Assembly: GCA_023014485.1 (NCBI GenBank)
Contig: JAJOZX010002581.1
Span: 531,001 to 595,000 of the forward strand
Origin: Bathynomus jamesi
Taxonomy: Eukaryota > Arthropoda > Malacostraca > Isopoda > Cirolanidae
Length of the DNA: 64,000 bases
Direction of reading: 5' to 3'
A model generated the notes under the pieces. That model saw only the letters and a program-made list of their open reading frames with translations, was not told the origin of the DNA and made no database searches. The translations under genes and the position numbers were made by a program. This document shows, one piece after another, positions 51,658 through 61,829 of the stretch. Each line of letters opens with the position of its first letter. Within the stretch, counting starts at the first letter, position 1.

Positions 51658-53034
51658 CTAGGGGCACTCAATATATTTTGCCCCACCCTTTTTTCTTAGC
51701 TAAATAATAGGCTATGGGGCTGAAATGTCTTTTGGGCTGCAAGTTTGAACTTTCTGCGTTTCACATAACCCGATTTTTCCAGTTTCAACCTCCCTCCTTG
51801 TATAAAACCGCTTTTAAACGCCCTTATATAAAACCGATGGTTAACGCAGTTTCGAAAATGGCGTCTGACAGTGATGTGAATCGTAAACAGAGAGCTGTTA
51901 TCGAGTTCTTAACCGCAGAGAAGGAAACAGTTGGAAATATTCACAAACGTCTACAAAACGTTTACGGAGATGCTGTTGTTGATCGAAGCACAGTTGGACG
52001 CTGGTCTAAACGTGTGAGATCATCGGAGAGAGGGAGAGCCAGCCTCGATGATGAGCCACACAGCGGCCGCCCGGCATCGGCTGTGACATCTCACACTATG
52101 CAACGTGCTAATAGCATCATTCGATCAAATCGGCGCGTCACACACAAGGAGCTATCACCGGACCTAGGAACTAGTGAAGGAAGTGTGAATACGATAATTC
52201 AGCAACTGGGATACTCAAAAGTGTGTTCACGGTTTGTTCCTCGCCAACTGACTGAAGATCACAAAGCCCAAAGAAAGAAATTGCTTCTGAGTCGTTGGTT
52301 CGATACGAGACAGAAGGGGATGACTTACTTTCACGAATTGTGATTGGGGATGAGACTTGGGTACACCACTTTGAACCTGAAACAAAATGCCAATCCATGG
52401 AGTGGCATCACGCAGACTCCCAATGCAAGAAAAAGTTCAAAATGGCTCCCTCTGCAGGAAAGGTTATGGCTATCATCTTCTGGGACATGAAATGGGTGAT
52501 TCTAGTGGACATTATGAAGAAAGGACAAACAATCAACTCAGAGGCATATATTGCTACCCTACAGAGACTCCAGAGACGTATAAAGCGAGTTCGACCGGAG
52601 AGAAAACTGGAAGACGTCCTTCTTTTGCACGATAACACAAGACTACACAACAGTTTGCAAACAAGAGAGGTCATCACAAAAATGCGCTTGACTGTGTTAC
52701 CCCCCACCTTCCATACAGCCCGGATCTGGCACCTTCAGACTTCCATTTGTTTGGGCCAATGAAGGATGCTATTCGTGGAAGAAAGTTTCAGAGTGACGAT
52801 GAGGTTGTTGAGGAGGTTAAGATGTGGCTCGAGTGGAACTCAGCGGACTTTTACCAGCAAGGAATAAAGGTCCTTGTTTCGAGGTGGAGGAAAGCCGTAG
52901 AAAAGGATGGAGACTATGTGGAAAAATAAAAACTTGTAAAAAAGGTATGTAACTACTTGTGTATAAAATTTCTGGAACTTAAAGGAAACTTGGAAAAAAA
53001 ACAGTTGGGCAAAATATATTGAGTGGCCCTCGTA
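51656..53034 (+). mobile_element. Full-length mariner element inserted in the LINE RT
   Basis: Element 51658-53032 (1375 bp) with TA duplications. Inverted ends are built on CACTCAATATATTTTGCCC (left from 51658 as CTAGGGG..., right complement CGAGGGC...). It carries one mariner transposase gene on the plus strand and interrupts the LINE between its GPDKLYP and IFN motifs. Confidence 0.9.
51858..52929 (+). pseudogene. mariner transposase (DD34D), two frameshifts
   Basis: The likely start is MASDSDVNRKQ (51858); the frame is open further upstream, but this Met matches where mariner proteins begin. N-terminal HTH: RAVIEFLTAEKETVGNIHKR, RSTVGRWSKRVRSSERGRAS. Linker: GRPASAVTSHTMQRAN. A frameshift near 52310 leads to RIVIGDETWVHHFEPETKCQ (first Asp), FWDMKWVILVDIMKKGQTIN and LLLHDNTRLHNSL (second Asp). 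A second frameshift in a C run near 52705 leads to PHLPYSPDLAPSDFHLF (third Asp), 34 residues after the second. The C-terminal tail ends at 52929. All catalytic residues are present and only two indels block it. Confidence 0.9.
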
Positions 53035-53200
53035 TATTTAAGAGGAGAGACTATTGCGCAATTAATTTCTTTAAGTACCCTAGGTAGAGCTTATCTGGAC
53101 CTCTAACTGGACATATAACTCATTTATTTTATCTTTGATTGTAGCAGCTACAATAAGCTTTACTTTTATTCATAATTTTTAATTTTGAGGGAAATTAAAG

Positions 53201-54369
53201 AGCGTTCACTTGGTTTAGAGAAATTTATAGATGATGCGTAACCTAACTTTTGCTATGATTTTAGTAATGATAAATGTAGTAATTATAGATGGTTGGTTGA
53301 ATTACATTATATACCATATACTGTAAAAATACTGGAATATACTCCTGCGTTGCATAGGAAGTGCGGTCACATTACTTCTTAAAACATATAGATAAAGGGA
53401 TTTTAATTTTTAAGGTGTTATTATGATTTCTCATTGTTTTGCACACACTCGAACATTTAAATTCATTTTATAATGATTTTAATTTAAAAAAAAGGTCATA
53501 CGATTAAATGTTAAGGTGTATTTTTATATTACGACAGTTAGGTCGTACTAATGTTAAAATATGCTCAGTTTTTATTTACCGAATTAACTTTAAATCTTGT
53601 TTCTAGGTGTAACAAAGTCCTCAAAATTTTTTTTACTCTTTTATTTTCACTATTTAGAAATAATGAGTGAATTGTTTTTGTACAAATTTTATGCCTAACT
53701 CCATGAAAAAGAAAATTAATTACAAATTAATTTTGGAAGGGTAAATAGCATTACAAAAATTCCACTTAGCAACATCTGAAGTTGAAAATTAAAATCAATT
53801 TCGAATTGGAGTAGAATAAATATAATTAAATCACTTTTGAGACAACATTTTTGTCAATAAATTTTAATTAAATGTAAATGCGGACTCCAGAGAATTTAAG
53901 ATATTTCATGTTTGAGCACAAAAATTTACCATATTCTTATAATTAAACAAATTATTGCTCTAGAATTTATTAATTTTGCCTTCTAGGAAAGACGTGAAGA
54001 GAAAAAGGAAGAAGTCATTTTAAGACTTCAATGCATCTTCTTGAAGAATTCTCGAATTTTTCCTTCCTTTCAGATCTCGAGCTTAATGCGGAAAATTTAA
54101 AATTATTTGAAAAGGTTTTTCAACAGAGTTTTATGAATAGGAAATTCATAGTTCCTTTCAAATACCTGGCATGGATAAACCTCTTGAATCTTTTTTTTGT
54201 GAAAAATAATTGATTTATACGAAAAATTAAACGTATTCACACATACGCATAATTTATATTTGAATATATTTTAAATCACTTAACATATTAAATATTTGAA
54301 ATTACACATAAATATAAAATTTATATAAAAGTGATACACCTTATAAGCATGACATTCCACTTATTATTA
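53201..54369. other. No gene seen; AT-rich spacer
   Basis: An open frame at 54031-54213 is unassigned. No repeats or RNA genes are recognised. Confidence 0.5.
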
Positions 54370-55015
54370 AATGAAAATGAAAAAGAAAATGAAAAGGTTT
54401 ATTGGCAGACTATAGTCCATATGACAAATATTATTAATACAATGACAGTTCACATACTAATGGTAGAAATATATACAATTGATTACAAATAATACAGTAA
54501 TGTCGAGGTTAAGTGGAGCTACAGACAGACGTTTTCGTACCAAGAATTCCATAGCTTAGGCCTTAGAGGACAAACGGCAGGACTCATGGATAGGTTGGAT
54601 AATCGGGTTGGGTGATTTTTTAATTCTTTGCATTAGACTGTATTGAGCGCGTCTTGTTACCTCCGGGAAGCTCGGGACATTGCGGGTAGCAAACATTTGC
54701 GAGGCTGAGCATCTCGGGGGTAATTTATGTAAGAGTCTAAAAGATCTGTTGTACAGAAAATTTAGGGTTCTGCCAGGACCTTTTTTATAATTCACCCAGA
54801 GTTGCTGTCCGTATATATTACTGAAGAAAGTACGAGAGTGTCTTTAGCTTCACTTGTACAGAACCGAAAGTTCCTCATAGTCATATTCGCTTTAGCACAA
54901 AGGCTTCGAGATTGTTTTCTTATATCCGAGTCATCACTCAAGGAGCTGGTAATAGTTTGACCCAAATACTTAAACTCTTGTACTTCCTCAATTACTTCTT
55001 CTTTCTTTTCTTATA
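54370..55015 (-). mobile_element. LINE 3'-end fragment (jockey-like C-terminal domain) with ATTTTC-repeat tail
   Basis: The minus strand reads EEVQEFKYLGQTITSSLSDD, ANMTMRNFRFCTSEAKDTL. After a frameshift it reads NYKKGPGRTLNFLYNRSFRL, LHKLPPRCSASQMFATRNVP and SFPEVTRRAQYSLMQRIKKS. FKYLGxxI is the conserved start of the post-RT domain, and the following Cys/His-type segment is typical of several arthropod LINEs. The 3' end is a short repeat of TTTTCATTTTC type (54374-54397). The family differs from the other LINEs in the window. Confidence 0.75.
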
Positions 55016-55452
55016 TATAAGGAAGTGAGCACAGTGTTTATGTCGCTTATGAACTTTTTAGGGCAGACAGATGGCAACAAGATATAGGGAAATATTCTTG
55101 GGTAAAAACATTCTTGTTTAAGTTTATTTGCTTAAAATCAAATTGTAGTCATACTAGGAAATGCAATTTTAGAAAAAAAATATTACGAAAATGTTAAATA
55201 TAAATATAAATTTCTTCACCCTTAAACATTAGTATTTTTTAAAACAATTTTTTTTAAAACAAACATTATGTAAATATGATAGTTTCGAAAGTGGGTATTT
55301 TTTCTTTTCTTTTAGATACAGTATATATTTTTTTAAATGAAAATACAAAATTGTTCATATTAAAACATATTTTTAATAAAACTATAATGTAGAGAAAAAC
55401 TACAAATCCAAAATCGGCCAAATTCCGATAACTCCAAGTAGCAGATCGAAAA

Positions 55453-55670
55453 GAATTCCCGGATCACCTGAAGATCAAGGCCCCAACCTTCTTTAGTTAG
55501 CTTTATAAGGCTAACTAACGAAAATATCACGACCTAATCTAACCAATTGTCAAGGGCGTACAGTTGACCTAACGATTGGTTAGGTTAGGTCGTGATATTT
55601 TCGTTAGTTAGTATTATAAGGCTAACTAAAGAAGGCTGTGGGCCCTGATCTTCAGGTGATCCGAATTCCC
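55453..55670. mobile_element. Palindromic MITE, copy B, perfect 8-bp TSD
   Basis: Element 55461-55662 (202 bp) has the same GGATCACCTGAAGATC termini and palindromic body as 28788-28990. It is flanked by a perfect 8-bp duplication GAATTCCC (55453-55460, 55663-55670). Confidence 0.92.
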
Positions 55671-55727
55671 TGTATATTGCAATGAATATCTGAAGCAGAG
55701 CAGTTCGAATCTGGTAAGGATAAAAAT

Positions 55728-55753
55728 TCTAATATACTATTTCAGAAATGAAG

Positions 55754-55806
<53 letters not shown>

Positions 55807-56705
55807 ACAGTTTTTTTGCGCACACCTACAGGTCGCTACAATTGGTGTAGAACAATGCGGTTTTCACCATTCGATGCGTCTTTTTATTGTGCAGTGCCCA
55901 TGCTAAAAAAAATTCCCTAACATAAATCCTTCGCCCCCTTTTAGGGTACAGTTCTTCCCATTTCTTCATTTTTAATCATAATTTTGGCACAAAATGGGAG
56001 AGGGGTGGGGTAATGGGGGAGGGGGTGGAGTTAATGGGGAAACTCAGAAAATAGATGCGATATAATATATGTAACCAAAAAAAATTAAAGTAAATCCTTT
56101 GCAAGGTGCCAGCCCCCTTCCCCCCTTGGGGGTAATGGGGGAAGGGTGGGGGTAAATGGGGAGAGGGGTGGGAAGGGAGTATTGGGGGAGAGGGGTGGGG
56201 TAATGGGGGAGGGGGTGGGGTTAATGGGGAAACTCAGAAAAAAAATGATAACCAACATCGATTCCGGTCAGGAAGATCATGCTTATCATAACTAATGGAA
56301 CACTATAACAATATTATTGATGCACTCGAAACAATGAAAACTATGATTTGGCGGGCAGCAGGGCCCCCAATTACTGTCGGTTCAGTTATTTGGTCAATAA
56401 AACTATAGAAATGAACGCAGTCATGAAAATATTAGGCTTCAAATCCGAGCTCATTGTATTAAGATTTGTGAAGCTTTAGATTTTCATGGCTGCGTTCTTT
56501 TCTGTAGTTTTATTGAATGAATAATTGGTTTGCCAGTAACTGGAAGGCCGCAGGCACCAATTACTGAGGCCCAAGGTGAGAGGAATAGGAATGATATCCA
56601 GATAAAGGGCTACTGATGTTCAAAATAAATACGCCGTCGGCCCACAATTCAGCCGAAGCACCGCAGATCTAGCAAAATCGGCGCGTAGCGCCGACCTTTT
56701 GCTAG
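55728..56705 (+). mobile_element. Helitron-like element 1 (non-autonomous)
   Basis: The 5' end is TCTAATATACTATTTCAG. The 3' end has a hairpin TCGGCGC-GTA-GCGCCGA (56678-56694), a 7-nt gap CCTTTTG and terminal CTAG (56702-56705). TC at the start and hairpin plus CTRR at the end are the Helitron hallmarks. It is 978 bp with no Rep/helicase. The interior holds a (TA)n tract, a conserved 5' block (from 55803), the G-rich minisatellite (55994-56230) and a 3' block (56324-56705) with a 35-bp stem-loop. It is joined directly to element 2. Confidence 0.8.
55994..56230 (+). repeat. G-rich minisatellite inside Helitron 1
   Basis: Two clusters of GGGGTAATGGGGGAGGG-type units (55994-56045 and 56140-56230). 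Same unit as 18821-18897. Confidence 0.85.
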
Positions 56706-56731
56706 TCTAATATACTATTTCAGAAATGAAG

Positions 56732-56810
<79 letters not shown>

Positions 56811-56831
56811 TATATATATATATATAGATAG

Positions 56832-56869
<38 letters not shown>

Positions 56870-57842
56870 ACAGTTTTGTTGCGCACACCTACAGGTCGCT
56901 ACAATTGGTGTAGAACAATGCGGTTTTCACCATTCGATGCGTCTTTTTATTGTGCAGTGCCCATGCTAAAAAAAATTCCCTAACATAATTCCTTCCCCCC
57001 TTTTAGGGGTACAGTTCTTCCTATGCCTGTACACGCATTTTTTTAATTTTTCATTTTTATCATAATTTTGGCACAAAATAAATCAATATTTACTAAACAT
57101 TTAATATTATTCGATTCACAAAAGATTTATTTATCGATTCAATTTAAAAAAGTATATATTTTTAAAATTCATAAAGAACTTTTTGCAAAACTAAAAACAA
57201 ACATGCATTTTTAAAATTCAATGATTTTTATACAAAATATTTGGTATTTTTAAAATTCAATGATTTTTATACAAAATATTTTGATATTTTTTATAATTTT
57301 AACATTTTTCGATTCACAAAAGATTTCTTTATCGATTCAATACAAAAAATTACATAATTAAAACGGGCAATTTAAATAAACACGAGTTTAAAGTTAAACG
57401 AGCCACACTCGAAATTATTTACCGTGACTTTTGTGCGTTTTATTACTGTGGCTTTTGTACAAATAATTTTACGTATACACAAACAATTTGATAGGATATT
57501 GATTTATCATTCTATTTTTTAGTTGTCATAGAAATACCTAATTAAGTTATCTGATTAAATGCGCTTTTATAGTTGAAGATCATTTTTAGAAAATTATTTA
57601 TTTTTCCCACTTTAAAATATTACAAAATTTCTATTAGGTATCCTAATATCATTATGCCTGTCGCTGTAAGTAAGAAAATAGCAATTATTTTCCATTTTAT
57701 GAAAATTTCGGACCCCCTAGGCCTACAAAACCAATTTTCCCCTTTTCTTTATCAAAAATTGTTGATTTTCGGAAGTCTTTCGCTTATAAATTTGTATCAG
57801 TCTATTGTTTATCTATAAAATAATAATAATAATAATAAAGAC

Positions 57843-57871
57843 GTGTGTGTGTGGTGTGTGTGTGTGTGTGT
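57843..57871. repeat. (GT)n microsatellite
   Basis: Short GT tract inside Helitron 2. Confidence 0.9.
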
Positions 57872-58080
57872 TCCAGCCATCAGCCATAACTCCAAAATGG
57901 AAGCAGTTACAAACATGAAACTTCACACACTTATTGATTAGGTCCCGAGGTTGTGCAAGTGGGTGTTAATAAATTAATTAATTAATTTTAAAACATTAAA
58001 TGACGTCATCAAGATCATTACGAAACCTATGGTAAAATTATTGAATACCCGGTTAGGTTCATTGAATGCCAGGTTAGGTC

Positions 58081-58345
58081 ATCTGTACGCCCTTGACGAT
58101 TGGTTAGGTTAAGTCGTGATATTTTCGTTGGCTTTAACGAAATATCATGACTTAACCTAACCAATCGTCAAGGGTGTACAATTAACCTAACCAGGCATTC
58201 AATTAACATACCCGGGCATTCATTTAATCTAATCGGGCATTCATTTGACCTAACCGGCCATTTAATTACCTAATCGGGCATTTAGTTGACCTAACTGGGC
58301 ATTCAATTAACCTAACCGGGCATTCAGTTTACCTAACCGGGCATA
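58081..58345. repeat. MITE-like palindrome plus 22-bp minisatellite inside Helitron 2
   Basis: 58081-58190 is a palindrome related to the core of the GGATCACC MITEs (CCTTGACGATTGGTTAGGTT and its complement). It is followed by about seven units resembling CCTAACCGGGCATTCAATTA up to 58345. Confidence 0.8.
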
Positions 58346-58778
58346 CATATATATATATATAGCGTTCAACATCCACCCCGGCAACGCTATTGTTGCACTC
58401 GAACAATGAAAACTATGATTTGGCGGGCCGCATGGCCCCCAATTACTGTCGGTCAGTTATTTGGTCAATAAACTATAGAAATGAACGCAGTCATGAAAAT
58501 CTTAAGCTTCAAATCCGAGCTCATTGTATTAAGATTTGTGAAGCTTTAGATTTTCATGGCTGCGTTCTTTTCTGTAGTTTTATTGAATGAATAATTGGTT
58601 TGCCAGTAACTGGAAGGCCGCAGGCACCCCAATTACTGAGGCCCTAGGTGAGAGGAATAGGAATGATATCCAGATAAAGGGCTACTGATGTTCAAAATAA
58701 AATACGCCGTAGGCCCACAATCCAGCCGAAGCACCGCAGATCGAGCAAAATCGGCGCGTATCGCCGACCTTTTGCTAG

Positions 58779-59098
58779 TTTAAACTCTACTTCTGGATGT
58801 ATATGTAAACAACTCAATATACTGTAGTTAAATGAAGGAGTTACATAAAAAATTTAATATTCAAATAAATTTCAGAATATTCTATCAGACTTTATGCGGC
58901 AAATTTGCCCATGAATAATTCCATAGTAATCATGATGTATGTTTAATTTTAAAGAAAATTCGAATTAAGTATACTGAAGTTAAAAAATTATTAATTTTCA
59001 GTAAATAAACTGTAAATCTTTAAAAACCAGTTGTTTAAAAACAAAGAAAACTCAATAATTATAACAATATAACTATAACATTAATAACTATAACATTA
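58779..59098. other. No gene seen
   Basis: About 320 bp of AT-rich sequence without recognisable features. Confidence 0.5.
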
Positions 59099-59208
59099 AG
59101 GGAAGGTAGGGCAAAACCGGGATGTAGGGGGAAAAAATAGTTAAAAATAAGGTCTTAAATTTATTAAGAAGTGCAAACTTAAAAATATCCTCAAGTAGTT
59201 TACAAGAC

Positions 59209-59250
<42 letters not shown>

Positions 59251-59679
59251 TATATATATGACTAAACCAATCGTCAAGGGCGACTGACATTGGGATGTAA
59301 ACAAGCAATTAGTAAACAAGCTAAGAAGGTATACTTACATTTAAACGTTTGTGTTTTTAACTTTTCAATAAATTTTTTTCCTTACATTTAAACTTTTATG
59401 TTTTTAACTTTTCAATAATTTTTTTCAAGTAAGATTGTCATTTCACCTTCTTTAACTACATTTAAAAACAAATTGGTGTAGACCGCATACTAAAGTGTGA
59501 ATTTGTCTGTAGACCGCATACTAAAGGAGCACCAAATAAACAAATTACAAAATAATCATAAGAAAAACGATTTTGCCCCATAGGTTGGGGCACGACTGCT
59601 TAAACATAGGAACAAAATCTAGTATCTTCTTTCACTACATCCGGAGATTAGTTGACATACTAATTGACCTAACTGAAAT

Positions 59680-60080
59680 ACGAGAACTCTAAATTCTTTA
59701 GTTGAAAAACCAAATAAGCTTCTTTCCATTAGTTTTCAGACAGTCATCGAGTTCCTTTCTTTGCTCTACTGAGAACACATTTAAAGTTCCCCATTTGTGC
59801 AAAATAATAATAATAATAATAATATAATAATTCCATTTTTAATATCTCAATCAGACGTTTTTCATGAGATACTTTGAATATATTAGAAGCAATCATTACC
59901 TTTAGTTTACGCAGCTTCTACTGATGAACCACTCTTTATTTTCTTCATTCGACATTGTACAGTTGACTGAGAGATGTTGAAAGAAGTGGCAGCTTTCCCA
60001 CTTTCTTATTCATCACTTCTTCTAATCTTTTTCCATAGATTCTTCAGACCAACGTTGTATTTTCGTTTTGCGTTTATAAT
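59680..60080 (-). pseudogene. pogo-like transposase N-terminal (psq/CENP-B-type HTH) remnant
   Basis: Minus strand: IQRWSEESMEKIRR, then GKAATSFNISQSTVQCRMKK, a Pipsqueak-type helix-turn-helix (W-x-EE-x-M...AA-x-x-F-x-IS-x-STV-x-x-R). About 150 bp on comes LNVFSVEQRKELDDCLKTNG followed by KKLIWFF, matching the VFTxEQExELVxYL segment that starts the second DNA-binding domain. Stops interrupt both. No DDE domain was found. Confidence 0.6.
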
Positions 60081-60325
60081 TCCTCATATTGAAACAAGAA
60101 TATCTGAAATTAAATTTCATAATCTTAGGTGTATTTCAGATATACATCTAATTAGCTTTAAAGCATGGTTCAATTATTTTAAAAGTACAAGAAAGCATCC
60201 GCATAAACATAGGCCTATGCGACGCATCAGCGCTGAACTGGGGTAAAATCGAGCACTTTCAGATGCAAAAGCCAAATGGTTTGAGTATAAACAACTGTAT
60301 AAGTACAATTGAAATCCTACAGATA

Positions 60326-61547
60326 TATAGGGTGTACATAAAGTCAGGATCTATTTTTTTGAAGCACTTGGAAATTATATGGAATTCAATCATAAAATGA
60401 TAAAGTGGTAACATTTACTAAATAATTAAGAGTAGGATTCGACGTGACGCCCATCAGTATCCCTGCACAGCTCAAATCGTTCCGCAGCATTTCTAAACAC
60501 ATTCTGGAGCATTTGCGGGGTTATGTTATCTGCAGCAGTTCGTATACGTGTACGTAAGTTTCAAGACTCGTAATCTTCGTCTGATATACGTGCAAGTTGA
60601 TAAAGCCCCATGCAAAGAAATCTAAAGGGGTTAAATCTGGTGATCTCGCTGGCCAAGGTCTGTTGCTTCCGCGTCCGATCCAGCGATTTGGAAAACGTCC
60701 ATTTAGATAATCCTGAACAATTTTGGCATAGTGACAAGGAGCACCATCATGTTGATAGACGACGGTACTAACAATCTTATCCCCAATCAGCTGAGGTTCA
60801 AGGAATTGCTGCAACATTTCCAGATAAATAAGCCCCGTAACTGTAGCTTCAGCAAAGAAAAAAGGACCATAAACCTTAGATTTTGTTAAACCCATCCAGA
60901 CATTAACTTTAGGTGAGTCTCTTTCCCAATTTTGGACGAAATCATTCGGTCTTTCATCTCCCCAAATTCGACAGTTATGGCGATTTACTTTTCCACACGT
61001 ATGGAAAGTGGCTTCATCACTAAAGAGAATGTTGTCCATTAAATTATCACTCCAGATTTGTTCTACGAGATCAGCACACACAGCACTTCCTCGAGGGAAA
61101 TCTTCCTCATGTAAATCATGTAAAACCTGCAAATGATAGCTTTTCTTCTGCAAATTAACTTTCAGAATTTTGTGCACAGATGACGTCGGGAGGCCGAGTC
61201 TGTGTGATGCAGCACGAACGGACGTACGTGGCTCCTCACTGATAATTCCGCGTACTGCATTCACGGTAAGATCTGACATACACGGTCGTCCTGATCTTGC
61301 TTCATCATTTACAGATCCCGTTCGTTTAAATTTGTTCACCAACTTTCGTATTGTCTTGTCTATTGGCCCCGGCTTATGAAATCTCCTTCTAAACTTCTCT
61401 CTGATGTCATTGTATTTCTTTCCCTCGATTCGCCAAATTACTATTGCCACACGCTCTTCTGTATTCATTCTAAGGGCTTCTGAAAAGAAAAATAGAAAAA
61501 AATAATTATTTCACAAAAATAGATCCTGACTTTATGTACACCCTGTA
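60326..61547 (-). mobile_element. DD41D Tc1/mariner transposon, nearly intact
   Basis: Element 60328-61545 (1218 bp) with TA duplications. The 31-bp terminal inverted repeats (GGGTGTACATAAAGTCAGGA plus the neighbouring bases) differ only at the outermost base. One transposase gene fills the interior. It is among the best preserved DNA transposons in the window and is nested in the pogo-like element. Confidence 0.93.
60426..61468 (-). pseudogene. DD41D-type transposase, a single frameshift near the C-terminus
   Basis: Starts MNTEERVAIVIWRIEGKKYN (61468), just inside the right TIR. Two HTH units: FHKPGPIDKTIRKLVNKFKR with GRPCM linker, then SVRAASHRLGLPTSSVHKIL. DDE domain: NILFSDEATFHTCGKVNRHN (first Asp, about residue 150), KVNVWMGLTKSKVYGPFFF, VYQHDGAPCHYAKIVQDYL (second Asp), PWPARSPDLTPLDFFAWG (third Asp); I count 41 residues between second and third. 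The open frame ends at 60521, but one base shift near 60553 restores the normal tail (ADNITPQMLQNVFRNAAERF, then HVESYS-stop at 60426). Everything catalytic is intact. Confidence 0.92.
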
Positions 61548-61829
61548 TAATACGTAGTAAGAATTTGTTTCACTAGTTCAAGTTAATCTGATGACTGTAC
61601 AAAAATGCGTAAATATTAGATCACGAACTTAGATTACGAAGCTTTTGTCAATTTTGATAGTTCTTAAACGCCCAGAAGCTTCCTTTTCTGCATATGTACT
61701 GGCAACCTCTTTGTTTTTAAGTTAATTGTATAGCGGTGATTTGTCACATTCCCCACGATAAAATGTTAATGGCACTAGGTTGTGCCTCACTACCCGATTT
61801 TACCCCACCTTCCCTTATATATATATACA

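Larger units (their letters stand above)
47590..53200 (-). mobile_element. CR1-like LINE split by a Transib and a mariner insertion
   Basis: Three minus-strand blocks form one LINE in order. 53200-53035 has PDKLYLGYLKKLIAQ (RT N-terminal GPDKLYP motif). 51657-50703 has IFNNNKSLHSGEWK, FKKMKQV, HGFRCNLSCLTNLLDFF (GFR-x-x-x-SC motif), GSVLGPVLFIIYINDIDIG, LADDTKLGL and MVRSHLEYC. 47972-47600 has RRATKMIPRLRSQSYAARLE, EDLIQVFNLIKGFDNVD and a natural end at about 47610. The junctions fit the complete LINE at 7.8 kb residue for residue once the mariner (51658-53032) and Transib (47973-50697) are removed. Many stops show age. Confidence 0.85.
56706..58778 (+). mobile_element. Helitron-like element 2 (non-autonomous), head-to-tail with element 1
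   Basis: It starts with the same TCTAATATACTATTTCAG immediately after the CTAG of element 1. The 3' hairpin is TCGGCG-CGTAT-CGCCGA (58751-58767), followed by CTTTTG-type spacing and CTAG (58775-58778), then T. The 5' block (56867-57040) and 3' block (58400-58778) match element 1 closely. The middle (57040-58390) differs and holds AT-rich sequence, (GT)n, a palindromic MITE core (58081-58190) and a 22-bp minisatellite. No transposase is encoded in its 2073 bp. Confidence 0.78.
59097..61817 (-). mobile_element. pogo-like element with nested DD41D transposon
   Basis: The ends AGGGAAGGTAGGGCAAAACC (59099) and, in complement, AGGGAAGGTGGGGTAAAATC (61815) are inverted repeats next to TA duplications. 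On the minus strand near 60080-59680 the remains of a pogo/tigger-type DNA-binding region are legible. The catalytic part is gone. The DD41D element at 60328-61545 inserted in its 5' portion; without it the pogo element would be about 1.5 kb. A (TA)n tract lies at 59214-59258. Confidence 0.7.
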
